Shown: positions 17,694 to 26,537 of the stretch, piece by piece | Layout of the letters: each line of letters begins with the position of its first letter | Numbering within the stretch: the first letter of the stretch is position 1 | Source: Arachnia propionica | Lineage (GTDB): Bacteria > Actinomycetota > Actinomycetes > Propionibacteriales > Propionibacteriaceae | Length of the DNA: 64,000 nucleotides | Direction of reading: 5' to 3' | Assembly (NCBI RefSeq): GCF_003932785.1 | Contig: NZ_RQYT01000002.1 | Coordinates: forward strand, 1-64,000 | Translations under genes and position numbers: made by a program | The notes under the pieces: generated by a model | The model's database searches: none | Told to the model about the DNA's origin: nothing | What the model saw: the letters and a program-made list of their open reading frames with translations, nothing else

Positions 17694-18692
17694 TCAGCAG
17701 AGCGGCAGGGTGACCTGAAAGTTCCTGCTGGCGGAGCAGTTCATCGCAGCCAGCTCCCCCCGTGCCGCCTCGGCTCCCGACGATTCCACCGCGGTGTCCG
17801 GGATGACGCTTCGCAGCGTGAGGATGTGACCATCGCTGACGCGAATCACCACCGTGAACGACACGGTGTTGGCCACCCCGTCGGCCGTTCGGGTGCCGCG
17901 GAAACCGCAGGTCACCCCGGTGCCCTGGGCCGGATCGATCCCGATCGGCAGGGTGGGGGTGGGGGTGACGTCGCTGAAGGTGGCCTGCATGCTGGCGGAG
18001 ACGGCCTCGCAGGTGGCTGACGCATCGGGTCCGGCGGCGGCCAGCGTGGCGACCTGGAGTCGGATGTCAGTGGCGGCGTGGCTGAGCCGGATGACGCGAC
18101 GGTCCCCTTCGATGATCTCGTCACGGTAGAGGTTCCAGCCGGGCGGAGCAGTGATGGTCGTGTCGTTGAGTTCCAACGGGCCGGGGGCCTCGGTTGCGCC
18201 CTCCGTGCTCTCGGGATCGGATGAGGGGGATGCGGGCGGTGAGGTCGCCTCGGTCGGAGTTGGAGATGCCGACTGCGAGGCGGGGACGCGGGGCAGCAGC
18301 GTGAACCAGCCGACCACCACGAGCGCAACGATGAGAAAGCAGGCGCCGACGAGCAGCAGCCATCGTCGACCCCTTCGGTTGGGCCGGTCCGGCGGCTCCG
18401 GCTCGGGGTCGGCGTCATCCTGCACGGGATGATCCGGGACCGGTTCCCGCTCGGCCCGGGACTCCGGGGTGGCGATCGTGGCCTGATCCCAGGCCGATTC
18501 CTCAGGGAGGACCTCTGGCTCAGCCGGCGCGAAGCGGCGGCCGGCCCTGCGTGGAGCCGACGGGGGATCCACGGGGTCCACCAGCGCACGGCGCCCAGGG
18601 CTGCTGGGGGCGGGAGGCCGCCAGCTCTCCGTCGGGGCGGGTTCGGGATCGGCGCAGCGTCGAGGAACCGTGCGCGACACCTCATCGGCCAT
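17694..18692 (-). CDS. Single-pass membrane protein of unknown function with extracytoplasmic domain
   Basis: It has 332 residues from the ATG at 18692, which follows GAGAGGAG. A long Pro/Arg/Glu-rich cytoplasmic N-terminus (about 125 residues) is followed by one hydrophobic segment (LLLVGACFLIVALVVVGWF), a Ser/Thr/Pro linker, and a C-terminal domain of about 150 residues with three Cys. The C-domain begins near ITAPPGWNLYRDE and could be a PsbP/LpqN-like fold, but I cannot assign a family. The gene converges with the phosphofructokinase gene, with 15 bases between stops. It diverges from the sugar operon. Confidence 0.75.
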   Translation of the reverse strand: MADEVSRTVPRRCADPEPAPTESWRPPAPSSPGRRALVDPVDPPSAPRRAGRRFAPAEPEVLPEESAWDQATIATPESRAEREPVPDHPVQDDADPEPEPPDRPNRRGRRWLLLVGACFLIVALVVVGWFTLLPRVPASQSASPTPTEATSPPASPSSDPESTEGATEAPGPLELNDTTITAPPGWNLYRDEIIEGDRRVIRLSHAATDIRLQVATLAAAGPDASATCEAVSASMQATFSDVTPTPTLPIGIDPAQGTGVTCGFRGTRTADGVANTVSFTVVIRVSDGHILTLRSVIPDTAVESSGAEAARGELAAMNCSASRNFQVTLPLC

Positions 18693-18847
18693 GGGGCTCC
18701 TCTCACTGGCGTACAACCGCCAAGTCTAGATGAGTGACACCAACTCGGTGGGGAAGCGTGGGGCAGCAGCGTCGGATGGGAATCCCTGTCTCGGTCCTCG
18801 GGGCCAGCGGGCGGGCGCTGAGAGAACGCCACCCGGTAGCGCTTGGT

Positions 18848-18912
18848 AAGGGCTCATGTCAAAAAACAAGCAGAGCCCTTGACAGGTGGTCGGGAACGTG
18901 AAAACGTTTGCG
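18848..18912 (+). promoter_or_regulatory. Promoter with LacI-type operator for the polyol operon
   Basis: A consensus -35 TTGACA (18879-18884) is followed by TGAAAACGTTTGCG (18899-18912), which fits the LacI-family pattern TGNAANCGNTTNCA except for the last base. The operator covers the expected -10 position, consistent with repression. An inverted repeat, AAGGGCTC (18848-18855) with GAGCCCTT (18873-18880) and nested TGTCAA/TTGACA, overlaps the -35 box and could be a second regulatory site. The second gene of the operon encodes a LacI-family protein. Confidence 0.7.
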
Positions 18913-18945
18913 CAACGAGCGGGTTCCCACGAGGAGGTGGGGAGG

Positions 18946-19881
18946 ATGTTGCTGGTTTGTCCCAATCCGACGATGGATCGCCAGGTCTTCGTCGACGAGC
19001 TGTTTCCCGGAGCCGTCCTGCGTGCCACGAGGAATCGTGTGTTCCCCGGAGGCAAGCCCATCAACGTGGGCCGTGCTGCGCGCGCCCATGGTGTCGAGGC
19101 GGCTCTGCTGATCCTGCTGCCGGAGGTCAATCATGGGTATCGGCAACTGCTTGTCGAGGAAGGCACTGACGCCCTGGTCCACGCGGTCCCGGGACACGTC
19201 CGGGACACCGTCATCCTCTATGAGGGCTCCGGCCGGGTCACCGTGATCAACGGCCCGGGTGTCGAGGTGAGTCCTGCGATGTGGGACGGGTTCGTCGATC
19301 GTGCCGGGAGTCATGCGCAGGGTCACGAGTGGGTCGCGGTGACCGGGAGCTTCCCGCGTGGGGTCGGCCCAGTGGGTGTCGCCGATCTGATCCGAGCGAT
19401 CCGTGGCACCGGCGCGAGGGTCGCGCTGGACACCGGACCACAATGGTTCATGGCGGGGCTGGAAGCCGGCGTGGAGCTGGTCGCCCCCAATCTCGCCGAG
19501 GCCAGGCAGGCCCTCACGGGTGCCCCCCTGGTGGAGGCCGTGGAGGTGCCGGAAACAGCCGAACATGATGCGATGGAGGCGGCCCGTCACCTCGCAGGAC
19601 TTGGCGTGGAACACGTCGTCGTGACCGTTGGAGCCGCGGGTTGCGCATGGGCCAACGGGAAGGAAGCAGGCTTCGTGCCTGCCCTCGACGTCCCCGTGGT
19701 GAACCCGATCGGGGCAGGGGATGCCTTCCTCGGGGGCCTGTTGGCGCGGCTGGAACGGGGGGAGGACCTGCATGAGGCCGTGGCCTGGGGGAGCGCCACC
19801 GCCGCTTCGGCGGTGGGTCAGTGGGTTCCGGGAGGAGCTGATGCCGAGCGGACCGGATCCCTGCGCAGGAGGCTGCCATGA
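18946..19881 (+). CDS. PfkB-family sugar (phosphate) kinase, 1-phosphofructokinase-like
   Basis: This ribokinase-family kinase has 311 residues from the ATG at 18946, which lies behind a GGGGAGG site. The opening LLVCPNPTMDRQV and FPGGKPINVGRAARAHG place it in the 1-phosphofructokinase/tagatose-6-phosphate kinase branch, where GGKG is usual and GGKP here is atypical. The C-terminal catalytic motif NPIGAGDAF carries the base Asp. It is first in a ten-gene operon ending in a class II aldolase. The likely role is to make a ketose bisphosphate for that aldolase. The exact substrate is unknown. It overlaps the next gene by ATGA. Confidence 0.87.
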   Translation: MLLVCPNPTMDRQVFVDELFPGAVLRATRNRVFPGGKPINVGRAARAHGVEAALLILLPEVNHGYRQLLVEEGTDALVHAVPGHVRDTVILYEGSGRVTVINGPGVEVSPAMWDGFVDRAGSHAQGHEWVAVTGSFPRGVGPVGVADLIRAIRGTGARVALDTGPQWFMAGLEAGVELVAPNLAEARQALTGAPLVEAVEVPETAEHDAMEAARHLAGLGVEHVVVTVGAAGCAWANGKEAGFVPALDVPVVNPIGAGDAFLGGLLARLERGEDLHEAVAWGSATAASAVGQWVPGGADAERTGSLRRRLP

Positions 19882-20891
19882 CGAGCAGTCCGGCCAAGTC
19901 CCGTCCCACCCTCGTCGAGGTGGCCCGCGCGGCAGGGGTGAGTGTGGCCACGGCGTCGCGTTCCCTGAGCCGGCGGGGCCGGGTGGCGAAGGCCACACGT
20001 GACCGGGTCGAAGCGGCGGCCGAGCGTCTCGGGTTCACCAGGAACGCCATGGCGACGAGCCTTCGAGGACCCCGGGCCTCCACGATGCTCGGGCTCATCG
20101 TGCCCAGCCTCGTCGATCCGTTCTTCGCGGCTGTGGCAGCCGGACTCCAGACGGCGGCAGCCCAACGACACCTCGGCGTGATGGTCGCCTGCCACCATGG
20201 CGAGACGGGGGAACTCGAGCGTCTCGTCCGAACCATGGTGGCCCACCGTACTCTCAGCGTCATCTTCGTGCCCATCCCCGGGCCCGCGCCCCGATCCCTC
20301 GCCGCGGAGGCCGAGTACGGGACCGTCCTCATGGCCCTGGATGCGCCGGCCGAGGGGGTTCGTTGCGACACGATCGTCACTGACAACCGTTCCGCCGCCG
20401 AACGGATCACCTCGACCCTGTTGGCGCGGGGACACCGAAGCTTCTTCATCGTCGCCCTGGCCCTGGAACTGTGGACCCAGCAGGAGCGACTGATCGCGAT
20501 CCGGGAGACCCTGCAGTCGGCGGGGGTGCCCCTGGACCCCGGGTCCGTGGTGGCGGCCCCGGCGGCTGGCGAACCGGACGCCACGAGGACGCGTGCCCTG
20601 CTCGAGCGGCAGCGCCCGGACGCCGTGATCGGCCTGAGCATTCTGCCCCTGGTCTGCGCAATCCGGGTTGCCCGGGAGGCAGGACTCGCCCCCGACTTCG
20701 CCTGCTTCGACAAGAACCCCCTGTTCGATCTCATTCCCGAGGCGATCCTCGGAGTGGAACAGGATCCTGTGGCCATCGGCAGAACGGCGGTGGAACGCGT
20801 CAGCACTCTCCTCGAGGTCGGCCGGAACGATCCGGAAACCCTGGTGCTCCCCTGGCGGGGCCCCTTCGTCTGGGGAGGCCGGCATGGCTGA
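19878..20891 (+). CDS. LacI-family transcriptional regulator
   Basis: It has 337 residues. The N-terminal helix-turn-helix (PTLVEVARAAGVSVATASRSL, residues about 10-30) and hinge are followed by a periplasmic-binding-protein-like effector domain. The gene sits second in the sugar operon, overlapping both neighbours (ATGA with the kinase before, 8 bases with the kinase after). A LacI-type operator overlaps the operon promoter at 18899-18912, so autorepression relieved by a pathway sugar is the simplest model. The inducer is unknown. Confidence 0.9.
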   Translation: MTSSPAKSRPTLVEVARAAGVSVATASRSLSRRGRVAKATRDRVEAAAERLGFTRNAMATSLRGPRASTMLGLIVPSLVDPFFAAVAAGLQTAAAQRHLGVMVACHHGETGELERLVRTMVAHRTLSVIFVPIPGPAPRSLAAEAEYGTVLMALDAPAEGVRCDTIVTDNRSAAERITSTLLARGHRSFFIVALALELWTQQERLIAIRETLQSAGVPLDPGSVVAAPAAGEPDATRTRALLERQRPDAVIGLSILPLVCAIRVAREAGLAPDFACFDKNPLFDLIPEAILGVEQDPVAIGRTAVERVSTLLEVGRNDPETLVLPWRGPFVWGGRHG

Positions 20892-22206
20892 GTTGACCAT
20901 GGGTGTCGACATCGGCACGACACGCCTCAAGGCGGGTGTGGTGGATGAGGAACGGGCCCTGATCCACGCCGAGGCCACCGCCACCCCATGGCGGATCACG
21001 GATGAGGGCCCGGTGGTCGACGTGGCTGAACTCGGCGACGTCGTCATCGGGATCGTCAGGCAGTGCGCCCGTGAGGTTGCAGCACTGGGGCACTGGGTCG
21101 TCGGGATCGGGACCACCGGCATGGGTGAGACCGGCGCGCTCCTCGACGCGGGTGGGGAGCCCTTGGCCCCCGGGTTCGCCTGGCATCACACCCTGGGGGA
21201 TGCCGACGCGGTGCAACGTGCCCTGGGGCGCGACCGGTTCGCGGCGGTCACCGGGCACGGCTGCGATCTCGCTCCCTCCGTCATCAAACTGGACTATCTC
21301 CGGGGCATGGGGCACCGGTTCGCGCCTGGGCAACGCTGGCTCAACATCCCCGAATACATCTCCTACCGGCTCACGGGGGAGCAGGCCTGTGAGTTCTCCC
21401 TGAGCGGTAGGACAGGTCTCTACGACCTCAGGGGACAGTGCTGGTGGGATGATGCCCTCAACCTGATCGGGGCGGGCACGTGGCTCCTGCCGGGGGACCC
21501 CTTGCCCGCCGGAGCGGCGGTGGGAAAGGTTCCTTCCTCCATCCCGGAGGTGGCCGGGGCGGTCGTGACCACCGCGGGCCACGATCACCCCGTGGCGGCG
21601 GCGTCCGTCATGTCTCCCGTGCCGGGCACCCTGTGCTACTCCCTCGGGACGTCGGAGGCGCAGCTCCGGGTGGTCACGGCGGATCTGGCCGAGGAACAGA
21701 TCAGGGCGCTCGTGGCGATCGGCGCCACCGTGGACCGCCATCCCAACGGGGAGGCCTGGTACGTCCTCGGCACCCTTCCCACGGGGTTGACCCTGGAACG
21801 TCTCGCAGCATTGCTCGGCAGGAGTGACACCCGGGAGCGGCTCGCCCTCAGTCGGGAGGCCATGACCGTGGAACGGGCACCCGGGGCGCGCCTTCGAGAG
21901 GTGTCGCTCGACGGCTTCGACATCGTGGGCGTCACCTCCGGGGACACCCCGGCCGGGCTGTGGCTCACAGCGGTGGAGAGCCTCCTGGCGGTCTCGGACG
22001 GGCTCCGGGATGAGATGTCCGCAGTCATCGGAGCACCGCGGGCGGAAACAGTCCTCGGTGGCTGGACGCATGACCCCTTGGTGATGCGTGAACGGGGCCG
22101 ACGCGGCCAACGGGCCACCGACAACAGTCCACTGGAACCGGGGATCGTCGGGGCCGCCATGGCCGCTGCCAAGGCCAGTGGACAGGTCACGGCGTTGTGG
22201 CAGTGA
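20884..22206 (+). CDS. FGGY-family carbohydrate kinase
   Basis: This two-domain ATP-dependent kinase has 440 residues, somewhat short for a family typically near 480-520. The N-terminal phosphate loop GVDIGTTRLKAGVVD, the GIGTTGMGET segment and AGHDHPVAAAS in the second domain are visible. Members phosphorylate xylulose, gluconate, ribulose, glycerol and other polyols or ketoses. In this operon it would phosphorylate the ketose made by the dehydrogenases. Specificity is not readable. The ATG at 20884 lies inside the regulator's last codons, indicating translational coupling. Confidence 0.88.
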   Translation: MAELTMGVDIGTTRLKAGVVDEERALIHAEATATPWRITDEGPVVDVAELGDVVIGIVRQCAREVAALGHWVVGIGTTGMGETGALLDAGGEPLAPGFAWHHTLGDADAVQRALGRDRFAAVTGHGCDLAPSVIKLDYLRGMGHRFAPGQRWLNIPEYISYRLTGEQACEFSLSGRTGLYDLRGQCWWDDALNLIGAGTWLLPGDPLPAGAAVGKVPSSIPEVAGAVVTTAGHDHPVAAASVMSPVPGTLCYSLGTSEAQLRVVTADLAEEQIRALVAIGATVDRHPNGEAWYVLGTLPTGLTLERLAALLGRSDTRERLALSREAMTVERAPGARLREVSLDGFDIVGVTSGDTPAGLWLTAVESLLAVSDGLRDEMSAVIGAPRAETVLGGWTHDPLVMRERGRRGQRATDNSPLEPGIVGAAMAAAKASGQVTALWQ

Positions 22207-22212
22207 CCACCC

Positions 22213-22231
22213 GGGTCGGCACCACCGACCC
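22213..22231 (+). other. Intergenic stem-loop before the binding-protein gene
   Basis: GGGTCGG (22213-22219) pairs with CCGACCC (22225-22231) around CACCA, within the 61-base gap between the FGGY kinase and binding-protein genes. It may mark an mRNA processing or internal start region. No promoter is clear. Confidence 0.4.
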
Positions 22232-22267
22232 GACCATCCAACCCAACCTGAACACAAAGGAGTCGAA

Positions 22268-23626
22268 ATGGCTGGGATCAGCAGAAGGACACTCTTCACC
22301 GGGCTCGCCGCCTCCGGGACGGCATTCGCCCTGTCCAACTGTGCGGGGGCCGGAGGATCCTCCGGTTCCGCTGGAACTGAGGGTGGCGGCGCGTTGAACG
22401 TCCTCATGGTGGGCAATCCCCAGATGACCGATCTGGAGGGGCTCGCGAAGAAGTTCACGGAGGAGACCAAGATCGAGCTGAAGATCACGATCCTCCCCGA
22501 GAACGAGCTGCGCGACCGCGTGGCCCAGGACGTCTCCACCCAGGGTGGCCTCTTCGACGTCGTCACGATCGGCGCCTATGAGGGATCGGTGTGGACCGCC
22601 AACGACTGGCTCCACAACCTGCAGGAGAAGGCGCAGGGCGACGCGGCGTTCGACGTCGATGACATCATGCCCGCGATGAAGGGCGTGCTGTCGAAGGACG
22701 GCGACCTGTACGCGATCCCGTTCTACGGTGAGTCCGCCTTCACGATGTACCGCAAGGACATCTTCGACAAGCACGGCCTCACGATGCCCGCCAAACCGAC
22801 GTGGACCGAGATCCGCGCCCTCGCGGAGCAGTTGAAGACCTTGGAACCGACCATGAACCCCATCGTGCTCCGGGGCCTCCCCGGCTGGGGCGAGAACATG
22901 GCGGTCATCGGTTCGATGCTCAATGCCTTCGGCGGCGGTTTCTTCGACGCCGACTTCAAGCCGATGCTCACCTCTGACGAGACCAAGCAGTGCGTCGAGT
23001 TCTACGTCAACCTCGTCCGCGATCTCGGACAGTCCGGGGCCACCACCGCGGGATTCACCGAATGCCTCAACACCATGAGCCAGGGGGAGGGCTGCATGTG
23101 GTTCGACGCGACGAGTGCCGCCAACAGCCTCGAGTCCCCCAAGTCCTCCAAGGTCGTCGGGAAGATGGGATACGTCGATGCGCCGAGCGAGGTCATGCGC
23201 TCTGGCTGGGTCTGGGCCTGGGCCTGGGGGATCCCGAAGACCACCAAGCATCTCGAACAGGCATGGAAGTTCGTGTCCTGGGCCTCGAGCAAGGAGTACG
23301 AGCAACTCGTGGGCAAGGAACTCGGCTGGACCCGGGTCCCTGACGGCAAGCGGCAGTCGACCTTCCGGATCCCCGAGTACAAGGAGGCATCCGCCGCCTA
23401 CAGCCAGGTCATGCTCGATGCGATCAACGCGTCGGATCCGCTCAACTGCGGCGCCTACCCCCACCCCGGTCCTGGCTGCCAGTACCTCGCGATTCCCGAG
23501 TTCGGCGAACTCGGCACCACGTTCGGCCAGGAGATCAGCGCTGCGCTGGCCGGACAGAAGACCGTCGACGATGCCCTCGCGGTCTGCCAGCAGGCGGCCC
23601 AGGAAGTCGCTGACAAGCACAAGTAG
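22268..23626 (+). CDS. Sugar/polyol-binding lipoprotein of an ABC importer
   Basis: This family 1 solute-binding protein has 452 residues. The N-terminus has a twin-arginine motif (SRRTLFTGLA) and a lipobox-like LSNC with Cys25, suggesting a Tat-exported lipoprotein. The mature part (VLMVGNPQMTDLEGLAKKFTEET, later AYEGSVWTANDWL, WVWAWAWGIPKTTK) resembles the sorbitol/mannitol-type SmoE group. AAAGGAG precedes the ATG at 22268. It is followed by a strong hairpin and two permease genes. Ligand is probably a hexitol or related sugar by neighbours and resemblance. Confidence 0.88.
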   Translation: MAGISRRTLFTGLAASGTAFALSNCAGAGGSSGSAGTEGGGALNVLMVGNPQMTDLEGLAKKFTEETKIELKITILPENELRDRVAQDVSTQGGLFDVVTIGAYEGSVWTANDWLHNLQEKAQGDAAFDVDDIMPAMKGVLSKDGDLYAIPFYGESAFTMYRKDIFDKHGLTMPAKPTWTEIRALAEQLKTLEPTMNPIVLRGLPGWGENMAVIGSMLNAFGGGFFDADFKPMLTSDETKQCVEFYVNLVRDLGQSGATTAGFTECLNTMSQGEGCMWFDATSAANSLESPKSSKVVGKMGYVDAPSEVMRSGWVWAWAWGIPKTTKHLEQAWKFVSWASSKEYEQLVGKELGWTRVPDGKRQSTFRIPEYKEASAAYSQVMLDAINASDPLNCGAYPHPGPGCQYLAIPEFGELGTTFGQEISAALAGQKTVDDALAVCQQAAQEVADKHK

Positions 23627-23634
23627 CAGTCCTC

Positions 23635-23660
23635 GCCCGGGGCGCACCTGCGCCCCGGGC
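23635..23660 (+). other. Strong stem-loop between binding-protein and permease genes
   Basis: GCCCGGGGCGCA (23635-23646) pairs perfectly with 23649-23660 around only two unpaired bases (the loop will open wider). It follows the binding-protein stop codon by 8 bases, inside the operon. It likely limits read-through or protects the upstream mRNA, so the binding protein is made in excess. Confidence 0.65.
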
Positions 23661-23682
23661 ATCGACGGAAGGCAGGTGTGGC

Positions 23683-24633
23683 ATGACCGCCACTCCCCAG
23701 GCCGCCAAGGCCCATGCGATCCGGTTGAGCAGACGGCGCAACCGCCTCCGGCTGCTCCCGCTGCTGCCGGCGCTCATCTTCCTCATCGTGGTGACCCAGG
23801 TCCCGTTCGTGGTGACGATCATCATCTCGTTCACGCGCTGGAACATCATGTACCCCAACGACATCGCCTTCGGCACCCTCGACAACTACATGGCGGTCCT
23901 GAGGGACACACGGATCATGGCCGGTATCGGCAACACCATCATCATGGTCGTGGCCACCGTGATCGGGTGCCTCCTCCTCGGACTGGTTCTGGCATTGCTC
24001 CTCAACCGACGATTCTTCGGTCGCGGCGTGGTCCGGACCATGATCATCACGGCGTTCCTCGTGATGCCCATGGCCTCGTCACTCATCTGGAAACACCTCT
24101 TCTACAACCCGCAGTACGGGTTGCTGCGCGGGATCCAGATCTGGCTGTCGAAGATCGGCATCAACCTCCCCGCCCCCAACCTGACGGGCGACCATCCCAT
24201 GCTGTCGATCATCATCGTTCTCATCTGGACCTGGACACCGTTCATGTTCCTCATCCTCCTGGCGGGGCTCCAGTCCCAGGACCCCGAGGTCCTCGAGGCC
24301 GCGGACGTGGATGGGGCGGGAAACTGGGCCAAGCTCCGCTTCATCACTCTCCCCCTGCTGCGTCCCTACATGGAACTGTCCGTGATCCTCGGCGTGATCT
24401 ACCTGCTCAACGCCTACGACCAGGTGTTCTCGATCACCCAGGGCGGTCCCGGCACCGCGACCACGAACCTCCCCTACGCCATCTACATCACCGCCTTCAG
24501 GGGCTACGACTACGGCGAGGCATCCGCAGCCGGCGTGCTCGTCGTCCTCGGCAGCATCGTCGTGGCCACCTTTGGCCTGCGGCTGGTCTCCAGCCTGGCC
24601 GACGACACCATCTCACCGAAGGAGGGGAAGTGA
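23683..24633 (+). CDS. ABC sugar transporter permease, MalF/SmoF type
   Basis: This integral membrane protein of 316 residues has about six hydrophobic segments. A basic cytoplasmic N-terminus (LSRRRNRLRLLPLLPALIFLI) leads into the first helix. The EAA loop that docks the ATPase reads EAADVDGAGNWAKLRFITLPLL. It pairs with the next gene to form the channel. No ATP-binding subunit is encoded in the operon. A shared MsiK-like ATPase elsewhere is the usual actinobacterial solution, but this is inference. Confidence 0.92.
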   Translation: MTATPQAAKAHAIRLSRRRNRLRLLPLLPALIFLIVVTQVPFVVTIIISFTRWNIMYPNDIAFGTLDNYMAVLRDTRIMAGIGNTIIMVVATVIGCLLLGLVLALLLNRRFFGRGVVRTMIITAFLVMPMASSLIWKHLFYNPQYGLLRGIQIWLSKIGINLPAPNLTGDHPMLSIIIVLIWTWTPFMFLILLAGLQSQDPEVLEAADVDGAGNWAKLRFITLPLLRPYMELSVILGVIYLLNAYDQVFSITQGGPGTATTNLPYAIYITAFRGYDYGEASAAGVLVVLGSIVVATFGLRLVSSLADDTISPKEGK

Positions 24634-24634
24634 C

Positions 24635-25492
24635 ATGGCCGAGCAAGGAACCGCCAAACGCCGTGCGACTGCCGGAAGGCGAGGAAACCGATGGGGATGG
24701 GTGCTCACCCTCCTCGCCTGGATGTTCGGCGTCCTCTTCGTCCTCCCGGTGGCCTGGACCGTCTTCATCTCCTTCCATCGCGAGGTGGACGCGGCCACCG
24801 CGCCCCCGGACCTCCTGGCCCCCCTCACCACCGAGCAGTACGGCAGGGTGATGAACGGCAGGATCGTGCCCGCGCTGCTCAACTCCGCGATGACGGCGGG
24901 CTTCTCCACCGTGCTGGTGGTGCTCCTGGCGGTTCCGGCCGCCTACGCCACCGCGGTGAAACCCATCAGGGGTGCCAAGGGGGTTCTCCAATGGGTGCTG
25001 TCCACGAAGTTCCTGCCCCTCGTCGGGGCCCTCGTGCCCGTGTACGTCGCCTTCCAGAAGCTGGGGCTGCTCGACAACATCTGGGCGCTGATCGTCTTCT
25101 ACACCGGGATGAACCTGCCCGTGGCGATCTGGATGATGCACTCGTTCCTGAGGGAGATCCCGAAGGACATCATGGCGGCCGCGGAGGTGGACGGAGCCAG
25201 CCTGTTGCGGATCCTGCGTTCGGTGGTGCTGCCCCTGGCCATGCCCGGGATCGCGGCCACCGCCCTGATCTGCTTCATCCTCTCGTGGAACGAGTTCATG
25301 TTCGCACTCAACCTGACGGGCACCGTCGCCGGGACCTCATCGGTGTTCCTGGTCAGCTTCATCACCTCGGAGGGATTGTTCATCGCGCAGCTCTCGGCGG
25401 CGTCGCTCGTGGTGTCGATCCCCGTCGTCATTGCCGGATGGGTGGCCCAGGACAAGCTGGTCCAGGGGCTCTCCCTCGGCGCAGTCAAGTAG
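24635..25492 (+). CDS. ABC sugar transporter permease, MalG/SmoG type
   Basis: This is the second channel subunit, 285 residues with about six membrane helices. The EAA loop is AAAEVDGASLLRILRSVVLPLAMPG. Its ATG at 24635 is two bases after the stop of the first permease and follows GGAGGGG within that gene's end. Unlike the permease remnant at 9557-10494, both reading frames here are intact. Confidence 0.92.
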   Translation: MAEQGTAKRRATAGRRGNRWGWVLTLLAWMFGVLFVLPVAWTVFISFHREVDAATAPPDLLAPLTTEQYGRVMNGRIVPALLNSAMTAGFSTVLVVLLAVPAAYATAVKPIRGAKGVLQWVLSTKFLPLVGALVPVYVAFQKLGLLDNIWALIVFYTGMNLPVAIWMMHSFLREIPKDIMAAAEVDGASLLRILRSVVLPLAMPGIAATALICFILSWNEFMFALNLTGTVAGTSSVFLVSFITSEGLFIAQLSAASLVVSIPVVIAGWVAQDKLVQGLSLGAVK

Positions 25493-25508
25493 CCCAGAAG
25501 GAGACATC

Positions 25509-26537
25509 ATGAAGCGAGTACTCGCCCAGCGGATCGGCAGCATCGCCACCGTGGAGGCCGAACCCCCGCTGCCCGGTGAGGGTGAGGCCGTCGTCCGCAC
25601 CACCTACGCCGGCATCTGCGGCTCCGACACCCACGCCGTGGCGGGCCACCACCCGCTCCTCCCGCCACCGTACGCCCCCGGTCACGAGGCCGTTGGTGTC
25701 GTCACTCGACGGGCCTCGGACGGTTCCGGACCAGAGGACGGGACCCGCGTGGTCCTCAAGCCCAACATCACCTGCAAGGAGTGCATGAACTGCGTGAAGG
25801 GCCGCAGCAACGCATGCCAGACCCTCACCTGGATCGGCTGTGACCCCTCGGGTGCCCACCCGGGTGCCATGGCGGACTTCTTCCTCGCCCCCGGCGGGAA
25901 CCTCTACGCCGTCCCCGACGGCGTCACGGACGAACAGGCGGCCCTCGTGGAGTGCCTGGCGACACCGGTGCACGCGGCACGCATCGCGGGCGACATCACG
26001 GGAGCCCGGGTGGTCATCATGGGGGCGGGAACGATCGGTCTGCTCATGCTCGTGGCCGCACGGAACGAGGGGGCGGGGAGCATCGTGATGACGGACCTGG
26101 ACCGGAGCAAACTGGACAGGGCCCTCCGGCTCGGGGCCGACGGGGTGGTCGACGGTGGGGATCCGGACGCCCCGAGGAGGGTGACCGAGCTCCTCGGCGA
26201 CCTGGCCGACGTCGTCTTCGACTGCGTCGCGATGGAGGCATCGGCGCGGCAGTGGACGGGCATGGTGCGGCGGGCGGCGACCATCTGCGTCGTCGGTGTG
26301 CCGCCGAGGGACTTCATCGTCCCCATGCCCTACATCCAGGACTGGGAACTGCGCATCCAGGGCTGCGCCAACTACAACGAGGATGACTTCGGCCACGCGT
26401 TGTCCCTCGCCCATCTCATCCCGGCCGACGAGATCATCGCGAGGAGCTATCCCCTCGACGACGCGGAGAAGGCCTTCGAGATGGCCTCACAGCACTCCTC
26501 CGGGAAGGTCCTCGTCCGCGGCGGGGCCACCCCATGA
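25509..26537 (+). CDS. Zinc-dependent medium-chain alcohol/polyol dehydrogenase (first)
   Basis: It has 342 residues. Catalytic zinc ligands are Cys37 (AGICGSDTH) and His59-Glu60 (APGHEAVG). The structural zinc lobe has four Cys in TCKECMNCVKGRSNAC. The nucleotide-binding fold has the motif VIMGAGTIGLL with an acidic residue in MTDLDRSK, suggesting NAD. It resembles the sorbitol/threonine dehydrogenase group and probably oxidises the imported polyol. It overlaps the next gene by ATGA. Confidence 0.88.
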   Translation: MKRVLAQRIGSIATVEAEPPLPGEGEAVVRTTYAGICGSDTHAVAGHHPLLPPPYAPGHEAVGVVTRRASDGSGPEDGTRVVLKPNITCKECMNCVKGRSNACQTLTWIGCDPSGAHPGAMADFFLAPGGNLYAVPDGVTDEQAALVECLATPVHAARIAGDITGARVVIMGAGTIGLLMLVAARNEGAGSIVMTDLDRSKLDRALRLGADGVVDGGDPDAPRRVTELLGDLADVVFDCVAMEASARQWTGMVRRAATICVVGVPPRDFIVPMPYIQDWELRIQGCANYNEDDFGHALSLAHLIPADEIIARSYPLDDAEKAFEMASQHSSGKVLVRGGATP

